DNA of 64,000 bases from Pseudomonadota bacterium (GTDB lineage: Bacteria > Desulfobacterota > Syntrophobacteria > Syntrophobacterales > Syntrophobacteraceae): positions 1-64,000 of the forward strand of contig JAEZHY010000003.1 of assembly GCA_023416335.1 (NCBI GenBank). The letters run 5' to 3'. Under the pieces are notes generated by a model that saw nothing but the letters and a program-made list of their open reading frames with translations, did no database searches and was not told the origin of the DNA. Below are positions 17,694 through 25,680 of the stretch, piece by piece. Both the position numbers and the translations under genes were made by a program. How positions within the stretch are numbered: the first letter of the stretch is position 1; every line of letters begins with the position of its first letter.

Positions 17694-19445
17694 TTATTCC
17701 GGCATATAGGGCAGTCCTTCCAGAGAAGGCTGGAGATCTTTCACGATCCCTTCGATTGCCGCATGGAGGTCCTTCACGGGGCAGATTCTTACCTCGCCGG
17801 ACCTTCTGATCTTGATTTCCACTTCACTGTTTTTCAGATTCTTCTGGCTTACCACGACCCGAATGGGAACACCCAGCAGATCCGCATCTTTCAGCTTCAC
17901 GCCCGGCGATTCATCCCGGTCGTCGAAGAGGACCTCATACTTCGTTTTCAGGTCGGCGTATATCTGTTCGGCCATTTCCTGGATTTCCGGTTTTTTCCCG
18001 AGCTGTGAGACGACTATTTGAAACGGCGCGATGGAAATGGGGAACTGCATCCCGGAATCGTCGTGCCATCTTTCGATGGCGGACGCCATGAGTCGCTCGA
18101 CGCCGATTCCGTAGCACCCCATGACCACCCGGTGGTGTTCGCCGGAGTTGTCCAGGTAGGTGACGTCCATCGATTCGGCCGCGGTGTATTTGGTCCCCAG
18201 TTTGAAAGTGTGGCCGAGTTCGATTCCTCGCCGAATTTCCAGGCGTGCGCCGCTGCAGGCCGCGCACTCGTCGCCCTCACGCACTTCGGTGATATCGACC
18301 ATATCGGTCCAGGCGAAATCCCGTCCGGGAAGGACGTTCCTGTAGTGCGCATCGGGTTCGTTCGCCCCGGCAATAAAGAGCATCCGGTCGGTGACGGAGG
18401 TATCGATGACCACTTTCATCCCGCTGATGCCGACGGGCGAAAGGAAGCCGGCGTGGAGCCCGCGTTTTACGAGTTCCGCTTCAGGCGCAAAGTCGAGGTG
18501 GACCGCTTTGAGGTGGTTGGCCAGCTTTGTCGGGGAGACGTTGAAATCCCCGCGGACCACGGCCAGCACCGGATTGCCGTCCGCAACGTATGCGACCGTC
18601 TTCAGGAAGTGCGGCTCGGATGAGTTGAAGAACGTCATGAGATCCGCAATCGTTTTCACCCCGGGGGTGGCAACCTTCTCCATCGGAGGGGGATCATCAG
18701 CCGGATGGCCGTGAGCGGGCTTCAGCCCAACCGCCTTTTCGGTATTCGCGCTGTAGCCGCAGCCGGGGCATACCACGAAACGGTCTTCTCCGTTTGGCGA
18801 CTCCAGCATGAACTCGTGGGAACCCGTTCCGCCCATGATCCCGGAATCCGCTTCGATCGGGACCGCCTTCACCCCGCAACGGGCGAATATCCTCAGATAT
18901 GCGTTGAAAATCCTGGGATAGTAGGCGTCCAGGTCGGTGAAATCCGGATGAAAGCTGTAGGCGTCTTTCATGAAGAATTCGCGTACCCGGAGCATGCCCG
19001 CCCTGGGGCGCGCCTCATCGCGAATTTTTGTCTGGATCTGATAGAGCATGACCGGCAGGTCCCGGTAGGAGCGCAGGAACTGTTTGGCGATGTCGGTGAC
19101 GACCTCTTCGTGGGTCATTGCAAGCACGAATTCCCGGTCTCTGCGGTCTTTGAAACGGATCAACTCCTCGCCGATGTCGAAGTAGCGGCGGGTCTTTTTC
19201 CAGAGTTCGGCGGGGTTGAGCACGGGCATTGTGAGTTCCAGCCCGCCTATCCCGTCCAACTCTTCGCGGATTATGCTCTTGATTTTTTCCACAACCCGAT
19301 GGCCGAGCGGCAGAAGCGAATAAACGCCGGCGGCAATGGGGTTGATATAGGAGCCTCGAAGGAGATAGATGTGCGAGGGTGTCTCCGCCTCCTTGGGCAC
19401 TTCAAAAAGGGTGTGTATGAACGCTTGCGAATACCGCATTGCCAA
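17694..19445 (-). CDS. proS: Prolyl-tRNA synthetase
   Basis: A 583-residue bacterial-type (long) ProRS that charges tRNA-Pro. The N-terminus reads [20 protein letters not shown] and the class II catalytic core holds [13 protein letters not shown], motif 2 ([31 protein letters not shown], residues about 140-170) and the late [14 protein letters not shown] motif 3. An insertion domain with a YbaK-like editing fold lies near residues 240-380, preceded by CPGC and with CAAC farther on. The C-terminal anticodon-binding domain has [28 protein letters not shown]. Start and length agree with the family. Confidence 0.97.
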   Translation of the reverse strand: MAMRYSQAFIHTLFEVPKEAETPSHIYLLRGSYINPIAAGVYSLLPLGHRVVEKIKSIIREELDGIGGLELTMPVLNPAELWKKTRRYFDIGEELIRFKDRRDREFVLAMTHEEVVTDIAKQFLRSYRDLPVMLYQIQTKIRDEARPRAGMLRVREFFMKDAYSFHPDFTDLDAYYPRIFNAYLRIFARCGVKAVPIEADSGIMGGTGSHEFMLESPNGEDRFVVCPGCGYSANTEKAVGLKPAHGHPADDPPPMEKVATPGVKTIADLMTFFNSSEPHFLKTVAYVADGNPVLAVVRGDFNVSPTKLANHLKAVHLDFAPEAELVKRGLHAGFLSPVGISGMKVVIDTSVTDRMLFIAGANEPDAHYRNVLPGRDFAWTDMVDITEVREGDECAACSGARLEIRRGIELGHTFKLGTKYTAAESMDVTYLDNSGEHHRVVMGCYGIGVERLMASAIERWHDDSGMQFPISIAPFQIVVSQLGKKPEIQEMAEQIYADLKTKYEVLFDDRDESPGVKLKDADLLGVPIRVVVSQKNLKNSEVEIKIRRSGEVRICPVKDLHAAIEGIVKDLQPSLEGLPYMPE

Positions 19446-19529
19446 CCTCGTTTTTTCGTTTGATATGCCGATCCGGACGACCCGGGATGGGAAGTAACCG
19501 TAGATACTATCATTTATCGTTCGGGATAT

Positions 19530-19970
19530 CTACTTCCAATCAGAGGCGCGGGGCGGTTCGTAGATAGGGACTTTGCACATCCCTGCTGCCTTCAGGAGGG
19601 ATGAGTCCTGCGTGGCGAGGGGCAGATTGTGTCTCATCGCGAGGTCCAGGTAAGAAGCATCATATGTTGAAAGCCAATGTTCACGAGCTAGCGAAATGAT
19701 TTCTTTGAGCATGCGCTCGGGGCGCTCCTGCTCCACCACGATGGGTAAACCACTCAGGAGTTCCAGGAAACGGACGACTGAAGCCTGGCTTAGACGCTTT
19801 CTTCTTTCCGCGACAAGCAGGACGTTGCCCACCTCCAGAGGCCATATTGCAGGGACAAAGGCCTCTCCGGCATCGAGGCTTTCGAGTACGGACGCTCCAT
19901 AATGGTTTCTCTCATCTTCGAAACACCACGACATGACGACTGAATTATCGACCACAAAAGGGGTGGACAT
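19530..19970 (-). CDS. PIN-domain toxin, VapC family
   Basis: A 146-residue PIN nuclease. The conserved acidic residues are visible: Asp in FVVDNSVVMSW, Glu in WPLEVGNVL, Asp in STYDASYLDLA and Asp in LATQDSSLL. VapC toxins usually cut tRNA or rRNA and are held inactive by the paired antitoxin. The ATG shares one base with the antitoxin stop (TGATG), which indicates translational coupling in a standard antitoxin-first operon. Confidence 0.93.
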   Translation of the reverse strand: MSTPFVVDNSVVMSWCFEDERNHYGASVLESLDAGEAFVPAIWPLEVGNVLLVAERRKRLSQASVVRFLELLSGLPIVVEQERPERMLKEIISLAREHWLSTYDASYLDLAMRHNLPLATQDSSLLKAAGMCKVPIYEPPRASDWK

Positions 19971-20209
19971 CAGCGCCTTCCTTCTTCAATCATATCGCGA
20001 ATCGAAAGCCCGTCGAGGCGGTTGCCTCTTCGGAATTGTTTTAACTGGTCGATGATGTCTCGCACCGGCGTTCTCTTTGAGATATCTGCGGGTTGCAGTA
20101 TGGCCACAGGCACACCGTGCTTTGTGATCATTATCTTCTCGCCTTTGGCGACACGCTCCAGCAACTGGGGCAGGTGCGTTTTTGCTTCATATGCTCCTAC
20201 TGTTTCCAT
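19970..20209 (-). CDS. Phd/YefM-type antitoxin of the PIN toxin
   Basis: A 79-residue antitoxin. The start METVGAYEAKTHLPQLLERV is chosen because GGAGGT sits 5 bp ahead of ATG 20209; an in-frame ATG at 20221 overlaps that site. The N-terminal Phd fold has AYEAKTHLPQLLERVAKGEKIMI, followed by GVPVAILQP. The C-terminal tail (RNRLDGLSIRDMIEEGRR region) should wrap the toxin. It probably represses its own operon from the paired ACTAGT sites just upstream. Confidence 0.93.
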   Translation of the reverse strand: METVGAYEAKTHLPQLLERVAKGEKIMITKHGVPVAILQPADISKRTPVRDIIDQLKQFRRGNRLDGLSIRDMIEEGRR

Positions 20210-20224
20210 AAATACCTCCATCTC

Positions 20225-20245
20225 AGACTAGTCTAATACTAGTCT
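20225..20245 (-). promoter_or_regulatory. Probable operator of the toxin-antitoxin operon
   Basis: A perfect palindrome AGACTAGTCT at 20225-20234 and a second ACTAGT core at 20238-20243 lie 16 bp upstream of the antitoxin start. The two ACTAGT cores are 11 bp apart, one helical turn, as expected for cooperative binding of an antitoxin dimer pair. Confidence 0.7.
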
Positions 20246-20343
20246 AAACAATCCCGGTCAAAGGAGCAAGTAAATTTTTCATACGGTGTGGGATTTGGAG
20301 TGGGCAGCGATCTCTCACCCGTCGGCGCCTTCGGCAAATCCTG

Positions 20344-20643
20344 TCAATTCCTGTCCCCTGGACGGTCCGGGGCGCGAGAAAAAGTTACGGATCGGGAAAA
20401 CACGTTCTTAGGAGATTTCTCATCGAGAACTTTCGAAACGACCATATAGGAGTAAGGATCATCGCCTGTTTTGTAATCGGACTCCCTGATGGACAGTAAC
20501 TCCTGGGCCATCAGCATGGTGATGAGCATCATCGAAAGAGCGAAAACCAAAGGCAGCGTGCATTGGAAAAGATCTTCCAGCTTCTCGTCATAAAATCCGG
20601 ATCTGAGCTTTACCAAGAACTTGTTGATTGGAGCCTTAACCAT
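20344..20643 (-). CDS. Small single-span membrane protein, uncertain
   Basis: If translated from the internal ATG at 20643 this is a 99-residue protein. It has one strong membrane segment (LPLVFALSMMLITMLMAQ) after a charged N-terminus, and a hydrophilic C-terminus ending in RAPDRPGDRN. A longer frame reaches 20853, but its first 70 residues do not look like protein. A GGGAAAG stretch lies ahead of the internal ATG. No family is recognised, and codon use is weaker than in nearby genes, so this may be a decayed gene. Confidence 0.35.
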   Translation of the reverse strand: MVKAPINKFLVKLRSGFYDEKLEDLFQCTLPLVFALSMMLITMLMAQELLSIRESDYKTGDDPYSYMVVSKVLDEKSPKNVFSRSVTFSRAPDRPGDRN

Positions 20644-22024
20644 TTTGAAACTTTCCCTTTCCCAGCATTTGACTATTTGGCGCGAAAAATCAACCACTAC
20701 AACCTCACTAACACACCGGAACAAATTCAATCGGCTAATCCGCCAATTCCCGGGAACCACAAGGGCGGGGATACTATCAAATTTCCCTTTCAGAGTCATC
20801 CTCCTTTTCTTTGTGGTATCTATTACAAGTACTGATATAATTATAACTTTCACAAAACTTGGTTATTACTCTCATGGAACTCAGCAGATACGAATAATGT
20901 ATTTTGAAAATCGATATGTAAATTAGGACAAAGAAAATGCATTCATGAAATTCCCGGGGCAGCACAGCCGCAACCAAAATGCAGAAACGAAATCCTTAAC
21001 CACGAAATACACGAAAATCACGAAAGAAAACAATTGGATAAGGTCGTGGGATGGGTGGAACGGAGAGACTGTGTCGTATTGTCGATGAAAAATAGCCCAA
21101 TTCCGGTCGGTTACGACACAGCCTCGGAGCGTAACCCATCGTTTTTGGGTGAGCGATACGAGTACGAAAAACACGAAAGTGCCGTTCAGTTCCCCTCGGC
21201 TTAAAGTGCACCTAAGAGGTTGATGTCAAACGATTTACAGAACCGGCAACATGAAAATCCTGCTCAAAAAACAAGAAAATGACGAATAGTAGTACGAAAT
21301 CACGAAAGAAAACAATAGGATAAGATCGTAGGATGGGTGGAACGGAGAGACTGTGTCGTGTTGTCGATGAAAAATAGCTCAATTCCGGTCGGTTACGAAC
21401 ACTCTCGGAGCGTAACCCATCGTTTTTGGGTGAGCGATACGAGTACGAAAAACACGAAAGTGCCGTTCGGTTCTCCTCGGCTTAAAGTGCGCCTAAGAGG
21501 TTGATGTCAAACGATTTACAGAACCGCAGGCATGGAAATCCAGCTAAAAAAACAAGAAAATGACTGGTGGCATAAGTAATATAATTAAAAGCGTATATAT
21601 CAGTTCATCAGCCTGCCTGCGGCGATGTAGTTTTCAAGCCCTCGATAAAGTTCCGCGAACTAATCCGGCATTGTGATTTTTTGATTAAGCAGGATGATGC
21701 CGCACAAATAAAATTACAGGGAGAGATTTCGGCTCGATGCAAAATGGCTTAATAACACTCTCGTGGCCGGCCTCACGATCCATTCCTTATTGCGAATAAC
21801 AACGAGAATGTCACGATACTCTCCTGTGTTCCGGATCGTTGTGACAAAAATGTTCTTTAAATTCCTTCTTTTCAAGTTGTATCGAACCCTCTGAATCCTT
21901 CCAGTTCCTGATAAATCAAATGTTTATACCCGCCGGCAAGGTCTTTGCTTAACCTTCGCACGAAGGTGCTTATAATTATCTGCATCGTTTTATTTCCGGA
22001 GAAGAACCTGAAAGGTCATTTTAG
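20644..22024. other. 1.4-kb gene-poor spacer with repeats
   Basis: No credible gene was found. 20955-21010 resembles the left arm of the inverted repeat at 14340-14415. 21019-21581 is a tandem duplication. 21600-21720 holds, on the minus strand, a short protein-like stretch (FAELYRGLENYIAAGRLMN) interrupted upstream by TAG, perhaps a gene remnant. The last 100 bp should contain the promoter of the kinase at 22025. Confidence 0.6.
21019..21581. repeat. Tandem direct repeat, two units of 282 bp
   Basis: CACGAAAGAAAACAAT begins at 21019 and again at 21301, and the two 282-bp units then stay roughly 90-95 percent identical by eye over at least 240 bp. Both include GAACGGAGAGACTGTGTCGT, GTAACCCATCGTTTTTGGGT and GTTGATGTCAAACGATTTAC. 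Each unit contains a GGATGGGT ... ACCCATC inverted pair related to the element at 14578 and 29907. Confidence 0.9.
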
Positions 22025-23383
22025 ATGAAAACGGAATGCGACAGCTATTCGGAGCGGCTGCCGAAGGTAGAGTTCGAACCAGCCGCGGGAAGTTTTGGCA
22101 ATGAGCGCGAGGCCGAGTTGGAGGTCGAGATCGCACGGCTGCGTGCCAGGGTTTCCGCGCTGGAATCGATTGTCGGCGACCGCCAGAGGATCGCGAAGTC
22201 GCTGCAGGACCAACTCCAGTTCCTGCAGACCCTCATAGATACGATTCCGAGCCCCATCTTCTACAAGGATAAGCGCCGGACCTACCTCGGGTGCAACACA
22301 GCCTTCGAGCGCCGCCTCGGACTGGATCGGGAGGACATACTCGGAAAAAGCGCATCCGATCTGTTTCCGCCGGACCTCGCAGCCAGGTACGAACAACACG
22401 ATGCGGAGCTTTTCGCCAATCCCGGGGAGAAGGTGTATGAGGCAAGCCTCACATATCCCGATGAGGAAAGGCACGATGTCATCATCACGAAGGGTATATT
22501 CACCGATTCGGAGGGAGATGTTGCAGGGTTGGTCGGGGTCATTGTGGACATCTCCGAGCGGAAGCGCGCGGAAGAGGCTCTACAAAAGGCTCATGACGAA
22601 CTGGAAGTGCGTGTGGAAAAAAGGACCGCCGCTCTTGCCGAAGCAAATCGAAACCTGGAAAAAGAGATTGCCGAACGGGTCAGAATTGCCGAAGAACTCA
22701 GGATGAGTTCAGAAAAGCTGAAGATATTCGCCTATTCGGTCGCCCACGATCTCAAGAGCCCCTCGGTCGGCATCTTCGGCCTCGCGAGGCTTCTGCGGAA
22801 GAAGCTGGCCGGAACCCTGGACCAGAGGCATGACGGCATCTGCGAGCAGATCATGAAGGCATCGGAGCATGTTGCCTCCCTGGTTGATGCCATAAACATC
22901 TACATTGCCACCAAAGAAAATCCGCTCAGGATCGACAGCGTCCACATGGAAGAGGTTTTCAGCATGCTTCGCGACGAGTTTTCGGCCCGGCTCACGGTGA
23001 GGGGCATTACTCTTGTCGAACCGAAGGCCATGCCCGTCATCCGCGCGGACAAGATTTCAATACTTCGTGTGTTCAGAAACCTTATCGACAATGCCCTGAA
23101 GTACGGAGGAGAAAAGCTGTCCGAAATACACACGGGCTATGAAAAACGCGACGGATTTCATCACTTTACCGTTGGTGATGATGGGGTCGGGATCAGGGTC
23201 GAAAGCAGCGCCAAAATATTCAACAAATTTCATCGTGAGCGCGGATCGGAAGGGATCGAAGGAACGGGACTGGGACTGGCAATCATCAAGGAGATCGTAG
23301 AACTCCATGGAGGCCGCGTTCTCGTGGAGGCAAACAGGAATCGAGGGACACTGTTTCATGTGTGGATTGCAGATGATCTGTAG
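22025..23383 (+). CDS. Orphan PAS-domain sensor histidine kinase
   Basis: A 452-residue kinase with no membrane span, so it should be cytoplasmic. A coiled coil (residues about 25-75) leads to a PAS domain (LQTLIDTIPSPIFYKDKRRTYLGCN to VGVIVDISERKRA). A long second coiled coil (EALQKAHDELEVRVEKRTAAL) connects to the kinase core. The phospho-acceptor His is in FAYSVAHDLKSP. The ATPase domain holds NLIDNALKYGG, GDDGVGI and GTGLGLAIIKEI. No response regulator gene adjoins it. It lies between repeat-rich spacers, so its partner cannot be told from position. Confidence 0.93.
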   Translation: MKTECDSYSERLPKVEFEPAAGSFGNEREAELEVEIARLRARVSALESIVGDRQRIAKSLQDQLQFLQTLIDTIPSPIFYKDKRRTYLGCNTAFERRLGLDREDILGKSASDLFPPDLAARYEQHDAELFANPGEKVYEASLTYPDEERHDVIITKGIFTDSEGDVAGLVGVIVDISERKRAEEALQKAHDELEVRVEKRTAALAEANRNLEKEIAERVRIAEELRMSSEKLKIFAYSVAHDLKSPSVGIFGLARLLRKKLAGTLDQRHDGICEQIMKASEHVASLVDAINIYIATKENPLRIDSVHMEEVFSMLRDEFSARLTVRGITLVEPKAMPVIRADKISILRVFRNLIDNALKYGGEKLSEIHTGYEKRDGFHHFTVGDDGVGIRVESSAKIFNKFHRERGSEGIEGTGLGLAIIKEIVELHGGRVLVEANRNRGTLFHVWIADDL

Positions 23384-23470
23384 AATTTGCCGATGACCCG
23401 TTTCATTCAATTGTCTGCCAAAACCCTCATACATCCTCGATGATTCTTAGAACCGTCAATGTTGTTGCTT

Positions 23471-23600
23471 TAAGGAAATACGCCGCTGGTTCCCAAGGTT
23501 CCGCCTTGGGAACCCCGCCCCGGCAGGCCGGATAGTATCCGTTACGTGCTGTGCGCTCAGGGCAACTCTACCACAGCCTCTGCGCTTCGCTCCCCCACCC
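23471..23600 (+). repeat. Dispersed repeat family P2, copy A
   Basis: GGTTCCCAAGG at 23488-23498 pairs with CCTTGGGAACC at 23504-23514. The following block (CCGGCAGGCCGGATAGTATCC onward, then CAGGGCAACTC) is shared with an inverted copy at 36722-36830 and a copy at 51680-52045. Confidence 0.85.
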
Positions 23601-23957
23601 TTCTACCGTCGCTGTCGCACTTCCGAATCGAAGTTTCATTCTTTGCCCTGGATTTTGTCGTTGCAGAAGTTGGTGGAAAGCTCTCCCCGAAGGGCCGCAT
23701 CTTATTCATAAACACTCCGGGACCTACGAAACGGAGCAGGAAAATCATTCATTCGGCAGAAGTTTTGGCTGACATGGTGATTATATTAGGACACTCGGAT
23801 ACAATCGGATTTCGTCCGAACTGAAAAGAAGTTTCAACGGGGCATGCAAGAATCTTTCATCTCGTCATCGCAAGCCTGTCCTGTAATCCGAGCCCGGCAA
23901 TACTCAAATCAATATCAATGCCCGTAGAGTTGAAAGCCCGATAAGGTTTTGTTTTGA

Positions 23958-23974
23958 TTGGCCTTTAATTTGCA
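23958..23974 (+). promoter_or_regulatory. Sigma-54 (-24/-12) promoter of the cus operon
   Basis: TTGGCCTTTAATTTGCA fits the -24/-12 consensus: TTGGC, then GC exactly 10 bp after the GG pair, within TTGCA. Transcription would start about 11 bp downstream, 30 bp before the cusB ATG. Sigma-54 control recalls the zinc-responsive ZraR system. Confidence 0.7.
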
Positions 23975-24015
23975 CTCAATTCACCTCACATGAGAAAAGC
24001 GAGGAGACGCATCAT

Positions 24016-25620
24016 ATGGAACCCGAGGAAAAGAATCGAATCAGCGGTAATCCCGCACCTCCGAGACGACGCAGGGGCATTTTCGTTCCACTCTTTTTCT
24101 TTGTGTTGGGAGTTGCGAGTGCGCTGGGGTACACGCACTGGTACGTGGGGGGGAGGCAAATGGAGATGCAGGCGCCTTCACCCGCTGCGGAGTCCCAGCC
24201 CGCTGTGGCCGAAAAGAAAAAAGCCGAACCAAAGATCCTCTACTATGTGGACCCGATGAATCCATCCAATAAGTCGGACAAGCCGGGGAAGGCACCGTGC
24301 GGGATGGACATGGTTCCCGTTTACGAAGAGGCTGAAAAGGGCCCGGAGGAACTTCCGCCCGGAACAGTAAAAATCAGCGCGGAAAAGCAGCAACTGATCG
24401 GGGTGCAGTTCGGCAATGCCGTCGAGATACCCATGTCCAAATCCATTCGGGCAGTTGGGCGCGCGGTTTACGACGAGACCAGAATAGCCCACGTGCACAC
24501 AAAGTTTCCCGGTTGGGTTGATAAGGTACATGTAGATTTTGTCGGTCAGCTTGTGAAGAAGAACCAGCCGTTGTTTTCGATTTACAGCCCTGAACTTCTG
24601 TCTACTCAGCAGGAGTTGCTGATTGCGAAAAAGTCGAAAGATTACCTCCAGAACAGCCAGTTCGAAGGCATCGGGTCACATTCCGTTTCCCTGTACAAGG
24701 CTACCCGTGAGAGGCTGAAGCTCTGGGATATCAGTGATTCACAGATCAATGAAATCGAGCGGCGGGGTGCTCCCGAAAAGTCGCTCACACTTTATTCCCC
24801 GCTGAACGGTTTCGTCGTCACCCGAAACCTCTATCCGGGACAGCAGGTTTCCCCGGAGATGGACCTCTACACCATCGCGGACCTCTCCAATATCTGGATA
24901 CAAGCCGAGATCTACGAATACGAGATCAACTATATTCAGCTTGGTCAAAAAGCCACCGTAACGTTTCCGTCCTACCAGGGTAAGACTTTTACCGGGAAGA
25001 TCACCTATATATCCCCCGAGTTGGATGCCAAAACGCGAACCCTCAAAGTTCGGATAGAACTTCCCAATCCCGATTTCAAGATCAAGCCGGATATGTTTGC
25101 CAACGTCGAGTTGAAGGTCGATTACGGCAACAAGCTGTCCATTCCGCAGGAAGCCGTGCTGGATTCCGGTGCCAGCCAGACCGTATTTGTGGCACGCGAG
25201 GGCGGCTATTTCGAACCGCGGAAGGTTACTCTCGGCCCGAAAGTGGGCAATCATTTTGTAGTCATGGATGGGCTCAAGTCAGGTGAGAAAGTAGTGACTT
25301 CCGCGAACTTCCTGATCGATTCGGAGAGCCAGATCAAGTCCTCGCCGACTGCCATGGCCGAGCATGCGGGACATGGAGGTCACGCTCAACCTGCGGCCGA
25401 CCATTCGGGGCATTCCGGTACAGGCGCGACGCCTGCACCTGCGGCAGATCATTCGAGCCATCAAGGTCATGGAACGACTGATGCTGCCGGTGCGCAGCCG
25501 AAGCCCGATCCCGGGATGGATCATTCCGCGCACGGAGGATCGGCCACAGACCATTCGCAACATTCTGGAGCGGGTTCGCCGGCGGCGGCGAGTGCCGATC
25601 ACAGCGGACACGGGCAATAA
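24016..25620 (+). CDS. cusB: CusB-type periplasmic adaptor of an RND metal efflux pump
   Basis: A 534-residue membrane-fusion protein that would link the inner-membrane pump to an outer-membrane channel and pass Cu(I)/Ag(I). GAGGAG 9 bp ahead supports the start. One N-terminal span (GIFVPLFFFVLGVASALGY) is followed by a heavy-metal-binding segment, YYVDPMNPSNKSDKPGKAPC then GMDMVPVY. The barrel-sandwich and beta-barrel domains include VHTKFPGWVDKVHVDFVGQL and LYSPLNGFVVTRNLYPGQQV. From about residue 445 there is a long His-rich tail with repeated DHSGH/DHSxH units, a likely metal buffer. The cusA gene follows 60 bp later. Confidence 0.93.
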   Translation: MEPEEKNRISGNPAPPRRRRGIFVPLFFFVLGVASALGYTHWYVGGRQMEMQAPSPAAESQPAVAEKKKAEPKILYYVDPMNPSNKSDKPGKAPCGMDMVPVYEEAEKGPEELPPGTVKISAEKQQLIGVQFGNAVEIPMSKSIRAVGRAVYDETRIAHVHTKFPGWVDKVHVDFVGQLVKKNQPLFSIYSPELLSTQQELLIAKKSKDYLQNSQFEGIGSHSVSLYKATRERLKLWDISDSQINEIERRGAPEKSLTLYSPLNGFVVTRNLYPGQQVSPEMDLYTIADLSNIWIQAEIYEYEINYIQLGQKATVTFPSYQGKTFTGKITYISPELDAKTRTLKVRIELPNPDFKIKPDMFANVELKVDYGNKLSIPQEAVLDSGASQTVFVAREGGYFEPRKVTLGPKVGNHFVVMDGLKSGEKVVTSANFLIDSESQIKSSPTAMAEHAGHGGHAQPAADHSGHSGTGATPAPAADHSSHQGHGTTDAAGAQPKPDPGMDHSAHGGSATDHSQHSGAGSPAAASADHSGHGQ

Positions 25621-25680
25621 GCAGCCCGGTAAATGTGCCCTGGAAAGTAAACCAGTCAACCCGCCATTAGTGGATATAAA

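Larger units (their letters stand above)
23384..24015. other. Spacer with dispersed repeat and metal-efflux promoter
   Basis: No convincing gene. It contains a copy of the GGTTCCCAAGG palindromic repeat (23471-23600) and a sigma-54-type promoter at 23958-23974 ahead of cusB. The frame at 23546-23824 runs through the repeat and has no protein-like features. Confidence 0.6.

Noticed and set aside
21600..21700. Short minus-strand protein-like stretch (FAELYRGLENYIAAGRLMN)
   Set aside because: Only about 20 residues, with an in-frame TAG right after the possible start. It is too short to call even as a pseudogene.
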